DNA from: Chloroflexota bacterium
GTDB taxonomy: Bacteria > Chloroflexota > UBA11872 > VXNJ01
Length of the DNA stretch: 36,942 nt
Assembly (NCBI GenBank): GCA_030744875.1
Contig: JASLPR010000085.1
Span: 1 to 36,942 of the forward strand
Reading direction: 5' to 3'
Position 1 is the stretch's first letter. Each line of letters starts with the position of its first letter. Below are positions 1 through 7,681 of the stretch, piece after piece. The translations under genes were made by a program, and so were the position numbers. Under the pieces are notes generated by a model, which saw nothing but the letters and a program-made list of their open reading frames with translations, was not told the origin of the DNA and searched no databases.

Positions 1-25
1 GCGGCAGAGCGACTTCGGGGGGCAT
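1..25 (-). CDS. 5' end of a leftward gene cut by the window edge
   Basis: An ATG read leftward from position 25 opens the peptide MPPEVALP, which runs off the left edge. A good ribosome binding site (GAGGAG, about 35-40) lies seven bases before the ATG, which is the main reason to believe it. It lies downstream of the leftward 111-residue membrane protein at 167-502. Eight residues are too few to identify a family. Confidence 0.45.
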
Positions 26-166
26 GGTGGACTCCTCTGGCGGGCGGGACGGGAAAGCTGGTGATGATCGCGTGGTGGCTCCGGATACTGACCCGGTGCG
101 GCTGGTCGGACGGACCTCGTCGATGCCGATCGGCCCGAGCGCCCCCATAGGATACGCCGCGAGCGC

Positions 167-502
167 CTAGCCGATGGCGATGATGGCGAGCGCGGCCCCA
201 AAACCGATGGCGAACACAATGACGGCGGTAAGGGCGATCCAGAGGTAGGTGCGCCAACGGAGCCGGTGTTCGAGCCCGTCGAGGCGGAGTTCGACCCGGT
301 CCATGGTGGACTTGATCTCTTCGGATTCTTCTTCGAGGCGTTGGATGGCGAGGCTGTTGGCGGCGATCTGCGGCGGCGCGGCACCGGCCGGTGCGGCCGC
401 CCCGCCCGGCCCGGCCGAACGCGGTAGCTGCTCGATGACGTTCGCCAGGACGCGCTCGGTAACCATGCGGATGACCGCGCTGGACAGAAAGGCGCCGGCC
501 AT
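167..502 (-). CDS. Small membrane-anchored coiled-coil protein, function unknown
   Basis: This 111-residue protein has an Ala/Pro/Gly-rich segment (about 30-47), a charged heptad-like stretch (about 50-80, LEEESEEIKSTMDRVELRL) likely to form a coiled coil, and one strongly hydrophobic C-terminal helix (about 86-110). It should be a tail-anchored membrane protein facing the cytoplasm. The ATG at 502 is preceded by GGAGA about eleven bases upstream and by a TAGAAT -10-like site at 544-549. It is divergent from the LCP gene. A rightward reading frame covers the same DNA, but that is only the unused upstream extension of the LCP gene. I do not recognise a named family. Confidence 0.6.
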   Translation of the reverse strand: MAGAFLSSAVIRMVTERVLANVIEQLPRSAGPGGAAAPAGAAPPQIAANSLAIQRLEEESEEIKSTMDRVELRLDGLEHRLRWRTYLWIALTAVIVFAIGFGAALAIIAIG

Positions 503-543
503 AGGCGATAATCTCCAGAATCCGAATCTAGCTAACGGCCATT

Positions 544-549
544 ATTCTA
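544..549 (-). promoter_or_regulatory. Candidate -10 element of the 111-residue membrane protein
   Basis: Read leftward the hexamer is TAGAAT, 41 bases before the ATG at 502. The same hexamer recurs at a similar distance before several other genes here. No convincing -35 box is visible at the usual spacing. Confidence 0.4.
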
Positions 550-632
550 CCCGGCACCCTGACGAGACGACGGCGGCGCTCGCGCCTGCTGACCAGTCGC
601 GCCGAGCGGTAGTGGATTTCACTAGGAGTGTC

Positions 633-1865
633 TTGAGAGAGCTTGTGGCCCGACTGCGCCCCTTCATCGTGAGGCTCACGCTGGCGGCGATCGCGGTTGT
701 CGTGGCGCTGGCGGTGACGGCGGTGGCGACCTGGCGGGGCGGGGCGCACGAGTCCGCGAGCGCACCGGCTCCGGTGGCGGTATCCGCGGTCCCGGCGGCG
801 GGGACGCCTACCGATGGCGCGCTGACCGGGGCGCCGGCGGCGACCGACCCGACAAACGGGGGGCCGGCAGCGCCGGATACGTCGGCACCGCGAGCGCCGA
901 GCCCGACGCCGCGACCGACCCCTACCCCGACGCCGGGCTCGGGGAACCTGATTACCAAGGCGATCGACGGCCTAAAGGACGGGGCCGGAGCGCTGGTAAC
1001 GGCCGCCATTCCGGACTGGCCGGGCACCGGGCGGGTGACGTTTCTGTTGCTGGGCACGGACCGCCGGCCCGGCGAGGAAGCCTCGCGCTCGGACACGATC
1101 ATGGTGCTGAGCGTGGACCCGACCTCGCGCTCGATGGCGCTGATATCGGTCCCGCGCGACCTGTGTGTGGGCGAGTGCGAGACAGCCCGCGATCGGGTGA
1201 ACGGAATCTTCCTGCGCGAAGGCCCGGAGGCGATGGCCCGGGCGATCGGAGAACTGCTGAACGTGCAGATCGACTACTACGCAACGATGGGATTTGCCGG
1301 GTTTGAGCAACTGGTGGACGCCCTGGGCGGGATCGACCTGCTGGTGTACCAGGAGTTTGACGAGTACTTCCTGGTGCCGGACAGCGAGGATCGGGTCCAT
1401 CTGCGGCTGGAAGTCGGCGAGAACCACCTGGATGGGCCGACCGCGCTGATGTACGCGCGGTCACGATTGGCGAATCCGCGTTCGGACTGGGATCGGGTCT
1501 GCCGGCAGCAGCAGGTGTTGCTGGCGGTTAAGCAACAGGCGCTGTCGGCGCGGGCGCTGGTGATGGCGCCGAGCCTGATCCGGACTCTCATTGCCTCGAT
1601 CGACACCAGTTTCCCGGTGACCGATATGCCCCCGATGGCCAAATTGATCTTGAGTATTCCGCCGGAGAACACCGTGCTGCGGGTGATCGATCACGGCAGC
1701 GGCACGATTCTGGGCCACGAGGGCGAGGACGGAGCCGAGATGCTGAAGCCGGATCCGGAGAAGATGTCCGACTATGTGTGGGGGATTCTCTACCAGGCGG
1801 CGAACGGGTTGGGGGGCTACGGGGCGGGGGACGCGATCGAGTTCACGACCGGGGGCTGCGGCTAG
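633..1865 (+). CDS. LytR-CpsA-Psr (LCP) family cell wall assembly protein
   Basis: LCP proteins are membrane-bound phosphotransferases that move lipid-linked glycopolymers onto the cell wall or surface. This one has a cytoplasmic N-terminus, one transmembrane helix (about residues 10-33), an Ala/Pro linker with a PTPRPTPTPTP run (about 80-105), and an extracellular LCP domain (about 133-290). The domain shows LLLGTDRRPG, SDTIMVLSVDP, SVPRDL and YARSR, matching the Asp/Arg phosphate-binding motifs of the family. I chose the TTG at 633 because AGGAG lies just upstream at 624-628 and because it puts the membrane helix near the N-terminus. The frame stays open back to 249 but that part reads like noise. 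The spacing of four bases is short, so GTG 645 is an alternative. The gene ends tail to tail with the DUF1445 gene, sharing CTAG. Confidence 0.88.
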   Translation: MRELVARLRPFIVRLTLAAIAVVVALAVTAVATWRGGAHESASAPAPVAVSAVPAAGTPTDGALTGAPAATDPTNGGPAAPDTSAPRAPSPTPRPTPTPTPGSGNLITKAIDGLKDGAGALVTAAIPDWPGTGRVTFLLLGTDRRPGEEASRSDTIMVLSVDPTSRSMALISVPRDLCVGECETARDRVNGIFLREGPEAMARAIGELLNVQIDYYATMGFAGFEQLVDALGGIDLLVYQEFDEYFLVPDSEDRVHLRLEVGENHLDGPTALMYARSRLANPRSDWDRVCRQQQVLLAVKQQALSARALVMAPSLIRTLIASIDTSFPVTDMPPMAKLILSIPPENTVLRVIDHGSGTILGHEGEDGAEMLKPDPEKMSDYVWGILYQAANGLGGYGAGDAIEFTTGGCG

Positions 1866-2695
1866 CTCGACTCCGGTTGCGCGGCGGGGAAGACGCGCTG
1901 CAGATCGGCCTCGAGGACGTCGCCGATGAACATGTGGCCGGGCGCGTGGGTAATCATCAGCGGAATCCCGGCGGCCAGGGCGACGGCCTGGGGGGTGACC
2001 CCGCAGGCCCAGAACACGGGCACTTCACCTTCGCCGATGGGGACCGGATCGCCGAAGTCAGGGGAGGCCAGGTCGCGGATGCCGATGGCCTCGGGCGCGC
2101 CGCTGTGCACCGGCGCGCCGTGGACCTGGGGGAGGTTGCCAGTGATGCGCACGGCATCGGCGACCCGATCCATCGGGATCGGCCGCATACTCACCACCAT
2201 CGGCCCGGTGAAGCGACCGGCCGATTGGCAACGAATGCTGGTGGTGTACATCGGGACGTTGGCATCCAACTCGACGTGTCGCACGGGGATACCGGCGGTG
2301 GCGAGTTTGCGCTCGAACGAGAAACTGCAGCCCAGGAGAAAGGCCGTAAGGGACTCGTTCCATTCGTCAAGCAGGTCGTAGAGTTCGGCGACTAGCGCCC
2401 CGTTACGATAGACGCAGTAGGCAGGTAGATCGGTGCGTAGGTCGGCGGAATCGGCGGTTTTGGCGGTCAGGAACTGGCCGGCCGGGAGACGCTCCAGCAG
2501 CGGGCACGGTTGGGGATTTAGCTTGCAGAATTCCGCGAACTCGTCAGCGAATTCGCGCGGTAGGACGGCGAGATTGGCCTGAACATAGCGGGTGGCGACA
2601 CCGACGCTGGTGTCAGTCCACTCCCCGGTGCGGCAGAGTTGGCGGAACACGGCTCCCGAAAGGTCGGAGGGCCGGGATTCGGCGTCGACCGGCAT
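1862..2695 (-). CDS. DUF1445 / YcsI family protein (D-glutamate cyclase-like, putative hydro-lyase)
   Basis: The 277-residue protein matches the DUF1445 family (YcsI of Bacillus; one mammalian domain of this family is D-glutamate cyclase, which converts D-glutamate to 5-oxo-D-proline). Visible family motifs are CKLNPQPCPLLE, LLGCSFSFE, NVPMYTT, GPMVVSMRP, WACGVTPQ and the C-terminal ITHAPGHMFIGD. Length is close to the usual 260-270. It is cytosolic, with no signal peptide. AAGGG lies six bases before the ATG. The start is only eight bases after the stop of the upstream lipoprotein gene, so they are probably co-transcribed. The substrate in bacteria is unproven, so I call the family, not the reaction. 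Confidence 0.85.
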   Translation of the reverse strand: MPVDAESRPSDLSGAVFRQLCRTGEWTDTSVGVATRYVQANLAVLPREFADEFAEFCKLNPQPCPLLERLPAGQFLTAKTADSADLRTDLPAYCVYRNGALVAELYDLLDEWNESLTAFLLGCSFSFERKLATAGIPVRHVELDANVPMYTTSIRCQSAGRFTGPMVVSMRPIPMDRVADAVRITGNLPQVHGAPVHSGAPEAIGIRDLASPDFGDPVPIGEGEVPVFWACGVTPQAVALAAGIPLMITHAPGHMFIGDVLEADLQRVFPAAQPESS

Positions 2696-2703
2696 GAGAG
2701 CCC

Positions 2704-3519
2704 TTAGAGACCTGTGCCGATAAGTGGCATGAACGCTCCAAGCAAAGCGAACATCATCTCTTCCTCGCTGACTTCCCGCGCGTCGACCGGTATCTCGATG
2801 TCAACGGCATTGCCCCAGTGGTGGATGTCCAAGACGATCTCGGCCCCGTCGGCTACCGTGGTGACCGACACGGGGGTGTAGTCGCCTTTGAGCAGGTTCA
2901 TCAGCGCGCCGTCGGACGACTCGACCTGCCAGCAGGCGTCCTCGCCGCAGGGAACCTCGCCGATGTACTCCCAGGTGCCCTCAATAAGGTCGTCAGGGCC
3001 GAGGTCGCCGCCGAATTCCGATGCCAGGTCGGCCAGATCCTCGCTGGCCGACGACTTCATCCAGACTCCTCCGACGCCGACATAGGAGGAGTCTTCGGTG
3101 GCGATGATGTCCAGGGTTAAGGAGGTCGCTCCAACGAGGTTTAGACTCAGCTTCATCATCGGCGGTGAGACGTTCAGCGTGACTTCGATGTCGGCGGATT
3201 CCACGCCGGGGATTTCGCTGGCCAGAGCTCCGCCGAGACTGACACTGATGCCCCCCGGAGGCGTGTCGATGACCTGTCTCTGAAACTCGTCGGCGCTGAA
3301 AGCAAGTGTCGGTATCTCCGTCGGTGTCAGCGTCGGTGTCAGCGTCGGCGTCGGTGTCGACGTCGGTGTCTCTGTCGGAGTTGGCGTCGGCTCCAGGGTT
3401 GCCGTCGGCGCTGGCGAGGGTGTCGCCCCGGCAATCTCAACCCGAATCTCAGAGTCTCCACAGGCAGCCAGCAGGAACACAATCAGAGCCGGCAGAATCA
3501 GGGCGATCGAGCGGGGCAT
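2704..3519 (-). CDS. Secreted lipoprotein with Thr-Pro linker, LppX/LolA-like fold likely
   Basis: The 271-residue protein starts with a lipoprotein signal peptide ending in the lipobox LLAAC (lipidated Cys20), followed by a threonine/proline-rich spacer (about 32-72). The globular part (about 75-260) alternates beta strands with the features of LppX/LprG-type lipid-binding lipoproteins, including a WEYIGEVPCG...CWQVE segment holding two cysteines that could pair. GGAGG lies eight bases before the ATG. The lipoprotein at 3777-4802 carries the matching WE...CG...CHQ segment, so the two look like diverged paralogues. Lipid or glycopolymer binding outside the cell is inference from fold resemblance only. 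The DNA of the spacer is a near-repeat of GTCGGTGTC units around 3310-3390. Confidence 0.78.
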   Translation of the reverse strand: MPRSIALILPALIVFLLAACGDSEIRVEIAGATPSPAPTATLEPTPTPTETPTSTPTPTLTPTLTPTEIPTLAFSADEFQRQVIDTPPGGISVSLGGALASEIPGVESADIEVTLNVSPPMMKLSLNLVGATSLTLDIIATEDSSYVGVGGVWMKSSASEDLADLASEFGGDLGPDDLIEGTWEYIGEVPCGEDACWQVESSDGALMNLLKGDYTPVSVTTVADGAEIVLDIHHWGNAVDIEIPVDAREVSEEEMMFALLGAFMPLIGTGL

Positions 3520-3557
3520 CGGGAAACCCTCCGGGTCGGTGAGGTTGGTCCCCCGGT

Positions 3558-3563
3558 ACTGTA
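3558..3563 (-). promoter_or_regulatory. Candidate -10 element before the 271-residue lipoprotein
   Basis: Read leftward the hexamer is TACAGT, 38 bases before the ATG at 3519. It sits in a short GTAC-T-GTAC inverted repeat. No -35 box is evident. If real, this lipoprotein and the DUF1445 gene can be transcribed apart from the upstream lipoproteins. Confidence 0.25.
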
Positions 3564-3638
3564 CACCGCCGACGGAGGCGGCTCAGCGGGATCGCGTGAC
3601 CCAGACGGACGGTCCGGAGACGGCCTACAAGCCAGACG

Positions 3639-3761
3639 TTACTCGCCGAGATTGGCGCAGATTGCCTGAAAGTAATCGGCCATCTGGAACAGGGCCGGCT
3701 GCTCGCCACAACTGGTCAGGCCCACGAGCAAGAACGCCAAGATCAGGAGAGAGCGAATCAT
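3639..3761 (-). CDS. 40-residue micro-lipoprotein, function unknown
   Basis: A 40-residue frame begins at the ATG read leftward from 3761 and stops at TAA (3639-3641). It has a charged N-terminus (MIRS), a hydrophobic core and a classical lipobox LTSC with Cys18. A 22-residue mature tail (CGEQPALFQMADYFQ and so on) contains a second cysteine. Signal peptide plus lipobox in such a short frame is unlikely by chance. Its start lies 15 bases after the stop of the lipoprotein at 3777-4802, so it is probably in the same transcript. The ribosome binding site is weak. It may be a genuine small lipoprotein or the surviving 5' part of a longer gene. No downstream continuation in another frame is apparent. 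Confidence 0.6.
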   Translation of the reverse strand: MIRSLLILAFLLVGLTSCGEQPALFQMADYFQAICANLGE

Positions 3762-3776
3762 TGCTTCACTAATCGA

Positions 3777-4802
3777 TCACGGCCGGGAAGGGATCAGGTA
3801 GCTGGCAAGCGACAGGGTGCCGGAATCCCTGGATTCTATTCCTAGAAGTACCAGCGGCCAGAAGAACTCGTATGCCAGTAGTTCGGGAGCGACGGGCTCG
3901 GATTCGTCTGGCGGAGCCAGAACCAAGTCTTCGTTCCAGGAGACGAACTCGGTGGTCGCGCGGGTGTAGCGGCCATCGGCGGGGCCGGATCGGACCGATA
4001 TGGAGAGGGGTCGAAGAGATGCCCGGTCCACAGCAAGGATGATCTCGCGATCGTCAAAGGCCTGGCGGAACTGGTGGCACGGTGTTCCGCCACAGCTACC
4101 GTCATCGAGCAGTTCCCATATCCCGTTTTCGATGAAGTCCCAGCTCAGGAGGGCTGGCAGTGGCGGGAGGAGTGGGGCAATCCGATTCATGAGTCCCCGC
4201 ATCGGACTCGACTGAAACCAACCATTGCTGAGGCCATCGACCGCCGACAAGAGATACGCGGTTTCGTCCACAAGCACGAAACGCCACTCGACTTCGGAGA
4301 GTCCTTCGAGATGCCAGAGCAGATCTACTTCGGGCATCCCGGTCCCGTAGCGAACCCGGCCCTCAAGCACGGCGCGATCGACGAAGTTGCCGATTCCGTC
4401 GGGAAAGTCACGGATGAAGTGGACGCTGACGGGTTGGAAAGAGAGATATTGATCGGTGAATCCGGGAAGGATGAACGCGGAGGGGGGATAGGGAGTGGGG
4501 CTCGGGGTGGGGGTCGCAGTTGGGATCCGGGTGGGGGTTGCGGTGGAGACCGGAGTCGCGGTGGTGGCCGGTACCGGGGTCGGGACCGGCGCGGCGGATG
4601 GGGACGGGGTCGGGGTCGCGGAAGGGTCGGTGGGAGAGGGGGCGACGGTGGCGGGCGCGGAGGTGGGCAACGGCGCGGACGTCGGCGTGAAGGACGCAAC
4701 GACGCCGGGGACTACAGCGGTGGCCGCGGGTCCGGGCGACTCGCTGCAACTCGCCAGAACCACCGCCAGGGCGAGCAGCAACGGCACGCGCCAATACTTC
4801 AA
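3777..4802 (-). CDS. Secreted lipoprotein with Thr-Pro linker, paralogue of the 2704-3519 protein
   Basis: From the TTG read leftward at 4802 the protein is 341 residues. It has a signal peptide MKYWRVPLLL... ending in lipobox LASC (Cys19), a long Ala/Thr/Pro spacer (about 25-110) and a globular domain. I chose this TTG because GAGG lies five bases before it and the signal peptide then starts correctly. An upstream ATG at 5075 would add 91 residues of unrelated sequence that also covers the tldD promoter region. The globular part includes GIWELLDDGSCG...CHQF and a late strand-rich part, resembling the lipoprotein at 2704-3519. An extracellular binding role is inferred. It is divergent from tldD and leads a lipoprotein operon. 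Confidence 0.75.
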   Translation of the reverse strand: MKYWRVPLLLALAVVLASCSESPGPAATAVVPGVVASFTPTSAPLPTSAPATVAPSPTDPSATPTPSPSAAPVPTPVPATTATPVSTATPTRIPTATPTPSPTPYPPSAFILPGFTDQYLSFQPVSVHFIRDFPDGIGNFVDRAVLEGRVRYGTGMPEVDLLWHLEGLSEVEWRFVLVDETAYLLSAVDGLSNGWFQSSPMRGLMNRIAPLLPPLPALLSWDFIENGIWELLDDGSCGGTPCHQFRQAFDDREIILAVDRASLRPLSISVRSGPADGRYTRATTEFVSWNEDLVLAPPDESEPVAPELLAYEFFWPLVLLGIESRDSGTLSLASYLIPSRP

Positions 4803-4928
4803 TCTAACCTCAAACGATAAACGATTCGGTGGTAGGCGGCGCCGCCGGTGCTCCGGAAGCCGAAACGGTGGCGGCCAACAACAGAGAATACCTTGACCGG
4901 GGGCCGCCCGGTGACCGGGGGCCGGCAA

Positions 4929-4934
4929 TATAAT
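4929..4934 (+). promoter_or_regulatory. Candidate -10 element of tldD-tldE
   Basis: TATAAT, a perfect consensus hexamer in a GC-rich setting, lies 57 bases before the tldD start. A TTGACC at 4893-4898 is 30 bases away, too far to be its -35 box. Confidence 0.45.
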
Positions 4935-4991
4935 CAACGCTGGCGACCGGGCTGCCGTTGTGCAACACAATTCAAGAATTGGGATGAGCGC

Positions 4992-6356
4992 GTGCGGGAA
5001 AGACTGGAAGCGGCGGTGCAGGGTCTGGACGCGGACTACTGCGAGATTCGGGTGGAGAACGCCACCTCCACGCACATCGGCTACCGGATACGCGAGCTGG
5101 AGAGCATCGGTTCGAGCGCGGCACTGGGCGGAAACATCCGGGCGGCCGTGGACGGGGGGTGGGGGTTCGTGTCGTTTAACGAACTGGACGGCCTGGAGGA
5201 GAAGGTGGCGCTGGCCGTGCGGCAGGCCCGACAGGCGGCCCGCGACGGAACGCGGCTGGCGCCCGTGGAGCCGGCGACCGAAGTGGTGCCGACCGAGGTG
5301 GTCAAGGATCCGGCCGAAGTGTCGCTAGCGGACAAAAAGGCCCTGATGGATGAGTACGTCGAGGCCGCGCTGTCGGTTTCGGACAAGATCCAGACTTCGC
5401 AGATCTACTACTCCGACTCGTTCCGCAAGGTCCGCTTCGCGAGTTCGGCCGGCAGCTTCATCGAGCAAGATCGAATGCAGGTGCGGGCGGCGGGCTCGAT
5501 CTCGGCGCGAGAGGGGGCAGAAATCCAGACCGGGCGGACCAGCCGCACCAGCACGAGCGATTTTGGCGCTGTCGAGGGTCTGCACGAGGAGTTCGCCGGG
5601 GCCGGGCAGCGGGCGGTGGACCTGCTGAAGGCGAGCCCGGCGCGCAGTGGCGAATTCGTGGTAGTGATGGACCCGACGCTGGCCAGCGTCTTCATTCACG
5701 AGGCCTTCGGACACCTGAGCGAGGCGGATCACGTCTACGAGAACCCGCCGCTGCGCGAACTCCTGGAGCTGGGCAAGGAATTCGGGCCACCGATCCTGAA
5801 CGTGGTCGACTCGGCGGCCGAGCCGGGGTTGAGCGGCTCGTTCAAGTACGACGCGGAGGGGGTGCCAGCGGGCAAGAACTACCTGATAGAAGAGGGCCGC
5901 CTGGTGGGAAGGTTGCATTCGCGGGAGACCGCCGGGCAGATGGGTGAGGCGTTAACCGGCAACGCCCGGGCGATCAGCTACCGGCATCCGCCGATTGTGC
6001 GCATGACCAACACTTCGATCGAGGCCGGGGAGACGAGCTTCGCGGACATGATCGCCGACATCGATGAGGGCATCTACGCGGTGAACTGGCTGGGCGGGCA
6101 GACGGCGATGGAGATGTTTACCTTCCGGGCGATGGAAGGCTTCATGATCCGGAAAGGGAAGCTGGCGGAGCCTTTGCGCGGGGTGACGCTGACCGGGAAC
6201 GTGTTTGACACGCTGAAAGCGATTGACGCGGTGGGCGACGATTTCCGGTGGGACCCGGGCGGCGGCAATTGCGGCAAGGGCGGGCAGTCGGGACTGCCGG
6301 TGGGGAACGGCGCGCCGCATGTGCGACTGGCGCGCTGTGTGATCGGAGGGGTGTGA
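4992..6356 (+). CDS. tldD: TldD family zinc metalloprotease subunit
   Basis: TldD pairs with TldE/PmbA to form a heterodimeric protease that unfolds and degrades small peptides (CcdA antitoxin, microcin B17 processing in E. coli). This 454-residue protein has the catalytic zinc motif HEAFGH (HExxxH, about residues 236-241) followed by LSEADHVYENPPL. It also has the typical C-terminal glycine/cysteine block GGNCGKGGQSGLPVGNGAPH and ends in ARCVIGG. I start it at the GTG at 4992, which gives the usual family length and N-terminus. The frame stays open further upstream, across the promoter. It overlaps the next gene by one base (TGATG), so the two subunits are translationally coupled. No obvious natural peptide substrate is encoded next to it. 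Confidence 0.93.
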   Translation: MRERLEAAVQGLDADYCEIRVENATSTHIGYRIRELESIGSSAALGGNIRAAVDGGWGFVSFNELDGLEEKVALAVRQARQAARDGTRLAPVEPATEVVPTEVVKDPAEVSLADKKALMDEYVEAALSVSDKIQTSQIYYSDSFRKVRFASSAGSFIEQDRMQVRAAGSISAREGAEIQTGRTSRTSTSDFGAVEGLHEEFAGAGQRAVDLLKASPARSGEFVVVMDPTLASVFIHEAFGHLSEADHVYENPPLRELLELGKEFGPPILNVVDSAAEPGLSGSFKYDAEGVPAGKNYLIEEGRLVGRLHSRETAGQMGEALTGNARAISYRHPPIVRMTNTSIEAGETSFADMIADIDEGIYAVNWLGGQTAMEMFTFRAMEGFMIRKGKLAEPLRGVTLTGNVFDTLKAIDAVGDDFRWDPGGGNCGKGGQSGLPVGNGAPHVRLARCVIGGV

Positions 6357-7681
6357 TGTTTCACCGCGAGGTGCTGGAGAAGGCGGCCCTGAAGGCGGAC
6401 GCGGCGCAGGTGTATCTGCGCTCGAGCGGCAACACGCCGGTGCGGTTCGCCGCCAACAAACTGAAGACTCTCGAAACCCGGAACGCGCGGTCGCTGACCC
6501 TGCGGGTCATCCACGCGGGACGCATCGGGATCGCCTCGACGAGCAAGTTTGAGGACGCCGATTGGGTGGTGGAGGCGGCGCTGGCGGCGGCGGAGTTCGG
6601 CCCGGAGGCGCGGTTTGAATTTGCCGACCCGGCCGTGAACCCGGAGGTGGATGTTTTCGATCCGCGGACACCGGCGCACGCGGTGGAGGACATGGTGGAA
6701 GCCGGTCGGGAGATCGTGGACCTCCTGCGGCAACACGAGCCGGACCTGAACATCGATGTGGGCCTGGACAAGGAAGTGGAGCGAACGGCAATCGCCGGTG
6801 CGGCCGGCGAACAGGCCTACGAGCGGACCAGCTATGGTGGTTCGGTGAGCGCCAACCTGGTGCGCGGGACCGACGTGCTGGGTGTGTATTCGTTCCAGGT
6901 GGAGTGCGGGCCTGATTTCGATCTCGATCGCATCTGCACCGAGATCACGGAGAAGCTGGACCTAGCGAAGGAGTCGGCGACGGTGGCGACGGGCGCGCTG
7001 CCGGTGGTGCTGACGCCGATGGCCTTCGGGATGGTGCTGGCCCCGGCGCTGGGAGCCGGCTTCAACGGGAAGTTGATCGAACAGGGCGCGTCACCGCTGG
7101 TGGGGAGGATCGGGGAGCAGGTGTTCGACGAGCGCCTCGCCATCGCCGACGACGCAACCCTGCACCGGAGCCCGCTTTCGTGCCCTTTCGACGACGAGGG
7201 CCTGCCGACGCGGCGAGTACCGCTGATCGAGGATGGGGTGTTGAAGAGCTTCCTGTTTGACCTGCAGACGGCCGGCAAACTGGGCGAATCCAGCACCGGG
7301 AACGGCTATGGCGCGACGCCGTCGCCACGCTCGTCGGCAACGGTGGTGGGGGGCGGAGAGGGGTCGCTGGAAGATCTGATCGGCGATATCGAGGAAGGGA
7401 TCCTGGCGGACTACCTGCTGGGCGGCGGGCAGGCGAACGTGCTGCGCGGTGACTTCGGCGGGAACCTGCTGCTGGGCTTCAAGATCGAGCAGGGGCAGAT
7501 CGTGGGTCGCCTGAAGGACACGCTGATTTCGGGCAACGCCTACGAATTGCTGGCGAAGATCGGGCGGATCGGCGGGCGCTGTGAGTGGGTCGGGGGAAGG
7601 CTCTGCGCGCCGCCGCTGGTGCTGGAGGGCGTGACGGTCGCGACCCGGGGCCAGGGACGGGCGGGAGGGCTCGAAGGCTAG
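6356..7681 (+). CDS. pmbA: TldE/PmbA family protease partner subunit
   Basis: This 441-residue protein is the non-catalytic partner of TldD. It lacks the HExxxH motif, as expected for TldE/PmbA, and has the family's features: an N-terminal YLRSSGN...RFAANKLKTLETR region, a central LPVVLTPMAFGMVLAPAL segment, SPLSCPFDDEGLPTRRVPLIEDG, and a C-terminal GGGQANVLRGDFGGN and IEQGQIVGRLKD. The ATG at 6356 overlaps the tldD stop by one base and has GGAGG about six bases upstream; upstream extension into tldD is not needed. The gene ends tail to tail with the leftward secreted protein, sharing CTAG. Confidence 0.92.
   Translation: MFHREVLEKAALKADAAQVYLRSSGNTPVRFAANKLKTLETRNARSLTLRVIHAGRIGIASTSKFEDADWVVEAALAAAEFGPEARFEFADPAVNPEVDVFDPRTPAHAVEDMVEAGREIVDLLRQHEPDLNIDVGLDKEVERTAIAGAAGEQAYERTSYGGSVSANLVRGTDVLGVYSFQVECGPDFDLDRICTEITEKLDLAKESATVATGALPVVLTPMAFGMVLAPALGAGFNGKLIEQGASPLVGRIGEQVFDERLAIADDATLHRSPLSCPFDDEGLPTRRVPLIEDGVLKSFLFDLQTAGKLGESSTGNGYGATPSPRSSATVVGGGEGSLEDLIGDIEEGILADYLLGGGQANVLRGDFGGNLLLGFKIEQGQIVGRLKDTLISGNAYELLAKIGRIGGRCEWVGGRLCAPPLVLEGVTVATRGQGRAGGLEG

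Noticed and set aside
249-632. Upstream extension of the LCP reading frame (ATG at 249)
   Set aside because: It overlaps the leftward 111-residue protein and reads as Arg/Ser-rich shadow sequence; the signal-anchor helix fits the TTG at 633.
3310-3390. Repetitive GTCGGTGTC-like DNA as a CRISPR or regulatory repeat
   Set aside because: It is the coding sequence of a Thr-Pro linker; the same explains the repeats around 4490-4640, 8560-8580 and 32690-32810.
4893-4898. TTGACC as the -35 box of tldD
   Set aside because: It lies 30 bases from the TATAAT, far outside the usual 16-19.
4803-5075. Upstream extension of the leftward lipoprotein to ATG 5075
   Set aside because: It would place 91 residues before the signal peptide and run through the tldD promoter and start.
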